DNA of 64,000 bases from an uncultured Clostridia bacterium (GTDB taxonomy: Bacteria; Bacillota; Clostridia; Christensenellales; Aristaeellaceae): the NCBI GenBank assembly GCA_937894675.1, contig CALCQO010000022.1, positions 1 through 64,000 of the forward strand. The letters are read 5' to 3'. The translations under genes were made by a program, and so were the position numbers. Position 1 is the first letter of the stretch, and each line of letters starts with the position of its first letter. This document shows positions 59,820-64,000 of this stretch, one piece after another. Below the pieces are notes generated by a model. It saw only the letters and a list, made by a program, of their open reading frames with translations, made no database searches and was not told where the DNA came from.

Positions 59820-61018
59820 TGGCGGGGCAAACCCAGGAAACAGCCAGTCAGGCGAACCAGTACCCCTGGAAGTACGGCCTGTTTATCGGCGCCAACTTTG
59901 TCGCCCTGGCGGTGTTTCAAAGCTTTATCGGCAACTTCTACCGGGACGCCCGGGGCATTGAGGGCACCCAGCTTTTGTGGCTGCTGGTGGCGCTGCCGGC
60001 CGTCTCCATGCTGACCCAGCCCCTCTGGGGCTTTGTGGGCGACAGGATGCGCTACCGCAACACGGCGCTGTACCTGATGGCCCTGGGCTCCATGCTCAGC
60101 ATCCTACTGATGGGCCTGTCCAAATCCTTCCCCATGTTGCTGCTGTGCACCTGCCTGTACGCGTCCTTCTATACCCCCCTCATGCCCATGGGGGACTCGG
60201 TGATGCTGGAAGCGCTGGCGAAAAAGAACATGTCCTTTGGGCCCATCCGCCTGATAGGCAGCATGACCTTCGCTGTCGCCAGCCTGCTGTTCGGCTTTGT
60301 GTTTGAGGGGCGTTTCCATTTGGTGCCCTGGGTGTCCCTGGTGTTCTGCCTGCTGCTGCTGGCATCCGTCCGGGTGCTGCCCAAGGCGCCGGGGCACCAG
60401 CGGGGGCGCACCAGCGTGCCCTTTAAAACCCTGTTTCAGTTGCCCCACATGAAGCAGCTGCTGATATTGCTCACCCTGCTGATGCTGAGCATGGGGTACT
60501 ACTACAGCTACTTTACCCTGCATTTTACTTCCCTCCCTGGGGGCACAGCGGGCCTGGCGGGGATGAGCTACTTCCTGTCGGCGGTGTGCGAACTGCCCTT
60601 TTTATTGCGGGCGGATAAGCTGTTCAAGCGCTACGGCGCCGGGCGGCTGATGCTGGTGTCAGCTTTGCTGCTGGTCATCCGCTTTACCCTGCTTGCCTTT
60701 ACAAAAAGCGTAGGCATCGCTGTCCTGACCCAGATGCTCCACGGCGGGTGTTTTATCGTCATCACCATGTCCACAGCCCTGTACGTCAACAGCGTGGTGC
60801 CCGACGAGCTGCGCGCCTCGGGGCAGATGCTGCTGTCCATCGTGGGCTACGGCCTGGCCCGGGTATTCGGCATCGTGTGCGGCGGCTTTATCGCAAATCT
60901 GACCGGCGGCTCCGCCGGGGGTTTTGCCGCCATGGCCCTGGTGGCTCTCGTCGCCCTTGTGTGGGGCGGCAGCTATTTCCTGCGGGTGCCCCCCGTCAAC
61001 GGGGAACACAACGCCTGA
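59819..61018 (+). CDS. MFS transporter, probably sugar or nucleoside
   Basis: The 399-residue product has twelve predicted membrane helices. The MFS loop-2 motif is in GFVGDRMRYRN near residue 75, and loop 8-9 shows DKLFKRYGAGRLM. The overall pattern is that of the LacY/MFS_1-like permeases. Translational coupling to rpiB suggests a pentose or related sugar substrate. A perfect 30-bp terminator palindrome follows. Confidence 0.88.
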   Translation: MAGQTQETASQANQYPWKYGLFIGANFVALAVFQSFIGNFYRDARGIEGTQLLWLLVALPAVSMLTQPLWGFVGDRMRYRNTALYLMALGSMLSILLMGLSKSFPMLLLCTCLYASFYTPLMPMGDSVMLEALAKKNMSFGPIRLIGSMTFAVASLLFGFVFEGRFHLVPWVSLVFCLLLLASVRVLPKAPGHQRGRTSVPFKTLFQLPHMKQLLILLTLLMLSMGYYYSYFTLHFTSLPGGTAGLAGMSYFLSAVCELPFLLRADKLFKRYGAGRLMLVSALLLVIRFTLLAFTKSVGIAVLTQMLHGGCFIVITMSTALYVNSVVPDELRASGQMLLSIVGYGLARVFGIVCGGFIANLTGGSAGGFAAMALVALVALVWGGSYFLRVPPVNGEHNA

Positions 61019-61059
61019 AGGGGAGGGGCAACCCTTCGCCGTACATCCGTCAAAAATCA

Positions 61060-61089
61060 CAAAGAGGCAGCCCGCGGGCTGCCTCTTTG
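61060..61089. terminator. Intrinsic terminator after the MFS gene
   Basis: A perfect 30-bp palindrome, CAAAGAGGCAGCCCG and its complement, without a long U-tract. Confidence 0.7.
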
Positions 61090-61237
61090 CATATTCCATG
61101 TAAAATCCCGGTTAAATATTCGCTAAACTTCTTGACTTTAGCCTCTTTTCCACCTACCCTTCCTGTAGGCGGGCAGGCGGAAACAGGGGCATATGCCCGG
61201 CGCGCCGCGCCGCCGCTGTAATGAAGGAGGATTTCCT

Positions 61238-64000
61238 ATGAAAAATGCAGTAAAAACTGGGATGGCCCTGCTGATGAGCCTGGTGATGTGCTTGTCCGCA
61301 CTGAGCTTTCCCGCCCTTGGCGAAGAGAAAAAATACACCCCCGGGGAACAGGTCGCCGGCTTCACCGTGAAGGAGCTGTCTCGGCTGGATTTGGTGAACG
61401 CCGACGCTACCTTGCTTTCCCACGATAAAACCGGCGCGCTGGTGATGCTGCTGGAGAATGAGGACACCAACCGTGCCTTTGATATCTCCTTCCGCACCCC
61501 GGTCAGCAACGATATGGGCATCCCCCATGTGTTCGAGCACGCCACCCTGGGGGGCTCCATGAAGTACCCCTCCCAGTCGCTGTTCTTTAACTTGATGAAT
61601 CAGACATACAACACCTACATGAACGCCATGACCACCGATGTCATCACCACCTACCCCGTGGCGTCCCTGTCGGAGGAGCAGCTGCTCAAATACGCCGATT
61701 ACTATACCGACAGCGTGTTCAGCCCCCTGGTGATGGAGGAGAAAAACATCTTCCTGGAGGAAGCCTGGCGCTACACCCTGGAAAACAAGGACGCGCCCCT
61801 GACCATTTCGGGCACCGTGTATACCGAGATGCAGGGCGCCTACAACATCCAGACGGACGCCATGTTCAATCTGCGCAAGACCCTGTTTCCGGGCAGCCAG
61901 GTGGGCAACTCCTACGGCGGGCACCCCGGCCATATCGCCGATATGTCCTGGGAAGATTTGAAAGACTACCATGACGCCTACTACCATCCCTCCAACTCCC
62001 TCACCATTCTGTACGGCAAGTATCAGGACGCGGAGGCTTTCCTGAAGCAATTGGACGGGTACTTCTCCGCCTTTGAGAAAAAGGAGTTTGCCTTCGCGGA
62101 TGCCGCCTACCAGCCGCTCACCGCGCCTGCGGAAGAGCATTTTGATTTTGCCGTGGAAGCGGGCAGCGACACAGCCAACGGCGCCGTTGTCTACTTTGGC
62201 TATGTACTGAAAGGCATCAGCCGGGAGGATGAGCTGGCGCTGGATTTGATGAGCACGCTGCTCAACAACCCCTCCTCCCCCTTCCAGCAGGCCATGAAGG
62301 AAAAGCTGCCCTCGGCCACCGCCTCCACCAGCCTGCTGACCTCCTCCCCCGAGCCGGCCTTCCTCTTCCAGGCAAGCGGCCTCAACGCTCAGGACGCGCC
62401 CATCTTCCGGGATGTGACGGTGGAAGCCCTGCAAGAGCTTGGTGAAAACGGGTTCGACCTGGCCGCGGTGGAAGCGGTAGCCGCCCAAAACCGGCTGGAT
62501 TTGCTGCTTACCTCCGAAAGCGCCTCCATCGGCACCAACCTGGCGCCCAACATCGCCTACCTGTGGGGGGCTACCGGGGATACCCAGGCCTTCAGTCAGT
62601 ATGTGGACAGCACCGTAAACTACCTGCCCTACGCCCAGCAGGGGGTGTATCAGCGGGTGATTGCCGAGTACCTGACGGACAATCCCCGCACCGCCCTGGT
62701 GGTCACTTCTCCCAAGCCCGGGCTGAAGGAACAGCAGAGCCAGGCGTTGGCGGACAGCCTGCAGCAACGGAAAGCGGCCATGAGCGAGGAAGAAATCACC
62801 TCCCTGGTGGAGGCGACCGCCCTGTACAACCAGGAAAAGCCGGACGACTCCGCCCAGTATGTGGCCCAGCTGCAGGCGGTGGGCGTCTCCACCCTGCCCG
62901 AGGAACGCCGCATCTATGCCATCCAGGACGAAACGGGGGAGGACAAGGTGCGCCGCCTGCATGCCCAGGCTGATGTCAGCGGCGTGGGTCAGGTATTGCT
63001 GCTGCTGGACGCCGCTGCCATCCCCCAGGAGGATCTGCACTGGTACAAGCTGTATACCGACCTGCTGGGCAAATTGGATACCAAAGCCCACGACAACGCC
63101 GCCCTCAGCGCGCTTTTGACCCGCTACCTTTACCAGCGGGATATCCGCCCCACGGTGTATACCGGGGAAAACAGGGATCAGTGCGACCCCTTCCTGCGCG
63201 TCAGCTGGATTGCCATGGATGAGGATCTGCCCGCCGCCTATGACCTGGTGTACGAGCTGCTCTTTGATACCAAATTGGACGACGCGGCCAAGACAGCGGC
63301 CGTGCTGAGCCAGGTAAAAGCCAGCCTGAAGCAGATGATGACCGACGGCGCCTACCAGGTGCAGATTTACCGCGCCTTCGCCTCCGGATCCCCCGCCTTT
63401 GCCTACTTCAACTACCTGAACTTCCTGGATTACTATGCCTTCTTGGAAAACGCCGAGGCCCTGTTCGCCAGCGACCCGGATGCCGCCCTGCGCAAGCTGC
63501 AGGCTGTGCAGGCGTTCCTGCGCTCCTACACCGGGGCTGTGTCCGCCTTCGCCGGCAGCGATGACAGCGCCAAAGCCCACCGCCAGACGGCGGACGCCTT
63601 CCTTGCCAAACTGGAGAAGACCAACCGGGAGAAGGCTGTGTATGATCTGCCCGCCATCGCCCCCCGGGAAGCCATCGTGGTGGATTCCGCCGTGCAGTAC
63701 AACATCCTCTATGCCCCCTACAAAGCCATGGGGCGGGAAAACTCCAGCGGCGATATGGACGCCCTGTCCCGCCTGGTGTCCGACCGGGTGCTGCTGCCCC
63801 AATTGCGGGAAAAGTACGGCGCCTACGGCGCCGAGCACGCCGCCACGGAGGACGGCATCCTGCTGCTGTCCTTCCGGGACCCCAATGTGAAGGAAACCTT
63901 TGATGTCTATGCCGCGCTGCCGGAGATGATCGAGAACATGCAGCTGGATCAGGAGACCCTGGACGGCTTTATCCTCTCCGCCTACAGCGCCTATGCCCTG
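61238..64000 (+). CDS. Secreted M16 zinc metalloprotease, presequence-protease type (partial)
   Basis: The right edge cuts the gene, leaving 921 codons. The start follows AAGGAGG with a signal peptide (KTGMALLMSLVMCLSALSFPALGEE). The inverted zinc motif HVFEHATLGG (HxxEH, about residue 97) and the distal Glu in NIFLEEAWRY (about 173) are the M16C hallmarks, in the group of PreP and falcilysin, which degrade peptides inside a closed two-half chamber. Most clostridial M16C proteins are cytoplasmic, so export here is notable. The C-terminal domain continues beyond the window. Confidence 0.88.
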   Translation, partial: MKNAVKTGMALLMSLVMCLSALSFPALGEEKKYTPGEQVAGFTVKELSRLDLVNADATLLSHDKTGALVMLLENEDTNRAFDISFRTPVSNDMGIPHVFEHATLGGSMKYPSQSLFFNLMNQTYNTYMNAMTTDVITTYPVASLSEEQLLKYADYYTDSVFSPLVMEEKNIFLEEAWRYTLENKDAPLTISGTVYTEMQGAYNIQTDAMFNLRKTLFPGSQVGNSYGGHPGHIADMSWEDLKDYHDAYYHPSNSLTILYGKYQDAEAFLKQLDGYFSAFEKKEFAFADAAYQPLTAPAEEHFDFAVEAGSDTANGAVVYFGYVLKGISREDELALDLMSTLLNNPSSPFQQAMKEKLPSATASTSLLTSSPEPAFLFQASGLNAQDAPIFRDVTVEALQELGENGFDLAAVEAVAAQNRLDLLLTSESASIGTNLAPNIAYLWGATGDTQAFSQYVDSTVNYLPYAQQGVYQRVIAEYLTDNPRTALVVTSPKPGLKEQQSQALADSLQQRKAAMSEEEITSLVEATALYNQEKPDDSAQYVAQLQAVGVSTLPEERRIYAIQDETGEDKVRRLHAQADVSGVGQVLLLLDAAAIPQEDLHWYKLYTDLLGKLDTKAHDNAALSALLTRYLYQRDIRPTVYTGENRDQCDPFLRVSWIAMDEDLPAAYDLVYELLFDTKLDDAAKTAAVLSQVKASLKQMMTDGAYQVQIYRAFASGSPAFAYFNYLNFLDYYAFLENAEALFASDPDAALRKLQAVQAFLRSYTGAVSAFAGSDDSAKAHRQTADAFLAKLEKTNREKAVYDLPAIAPREAIVVDSAVQYNILYAPYKAMGRENSSGDMDALSRLVSDRVLLPQLREKYGAYGAEHAATEDGILLLSFRDPNVKETFDVYAALPEMIENMQLDQETLDGFILSAYSAYAL

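Noticed and set aside
61154..63838. Open frame of about 894 codons opposite the M16 protease
   Set aside because: Antisense shadow of a gene with clear zinc motifs and a signal peptide; no ribosome site or known domain.

Overview
The window joins two regions of different character. From position 1 to about 36.6 kb it holds most of an integrative conjugative element (ICE) of the clostridial Tn1549/CTn type. From the tRNA-Ala at 36.63-36.71 kb to the right edge it holds a GC-rich Clostridia chromosome. Evidence for a Gram-positive anaerobe includes strong AGGAGG ribosome sites, cell-wall sorting signals, sortase B, clostridial conjugation families (PcfB, Maff2, PrgI, DUF4315, DUF4366, CD1108-type NlpC/P60), a Bacillus/Clostridium-type LexA box and an aldehyde:ferredoxin oxidoreductase. 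A gut member of Oscillospirales or Christensenellales fits, but this is inference. Genus cannot be decided from the sequence.

ICE layout: nearly all genes lie on the minus strand and read leftward from the tRNA. The maintenance block has ParB, a Cys-rich protein, a RepA_N/DUF6017-like initiator and a wall-anchored protein (33.4-36.5 kb). The type IV secretion block has PcfB, VirD4, Maff2, VirB6/TrbL, PrgI, VirB4, NlpC/P60, DUF4315 and DUF4366 (23.8-33.3 kb). Next come a Phd-ParE toxin-antitoxin pair, an ArdC/YodL-type protein, TTRAP, and a giant methylase-helicase protein with a TnpV gene nested in another frame, then MobC (12.3-23.6 kb). Between MobC and the relaxase (4.1-5.5 kb) sit cargo genes: a CBM-SH3-CHAP wall hydrolase, a secreted SH3 protein, sortase B, an SRAP/HMCES protein and an SOS-type Y-family polymerase behind a LexA box. 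The left end carries a second CBM-CHAP hydrolase, a secreted protein of unknown function, a TcdE/UtxA-type holin and a peptidoglycan-binding protein whose C39-like domain has lost its catalytic Cys and His. No integrase or left end is visible, so the element continues off the left edge.

The most unusual ICE cargo is the pairing of a holin with wall-targeting proteins that have no signal peptide. It resembles a holin/hydrolase export or lysis module, possibly used during transfer or against neighbouring cells.

Chromosomal layout: after the tRNA come a small hypothetical gene, a DUF368 lipid-carrier transporter and, divergently, a Na/Pi cotransporter. Then follow tatB-tatA-tatC, a DUF2798 protein, and an AOR with a Tat-signalled polyferredoxin behind a structured leader that carries an intrinsic terminator. 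Next are an SPFH protein with an Arc-like regulator, a NagZ-type glycosidase, and a two-component system with two PepSY proteins ending in poly-Asp tails. A 2.1-kDa-residue-scale LPXTG adhesin (about 2,109 residues), RpiB, an MFS transporter and a secreted M16 protease cut off by the right edge complete the window.

Long open frames antisense to the GC-rich genes (for example across 42.6-45.8 kb and 61.1-63.8 kb) were judged to be composition artefacts and left out.
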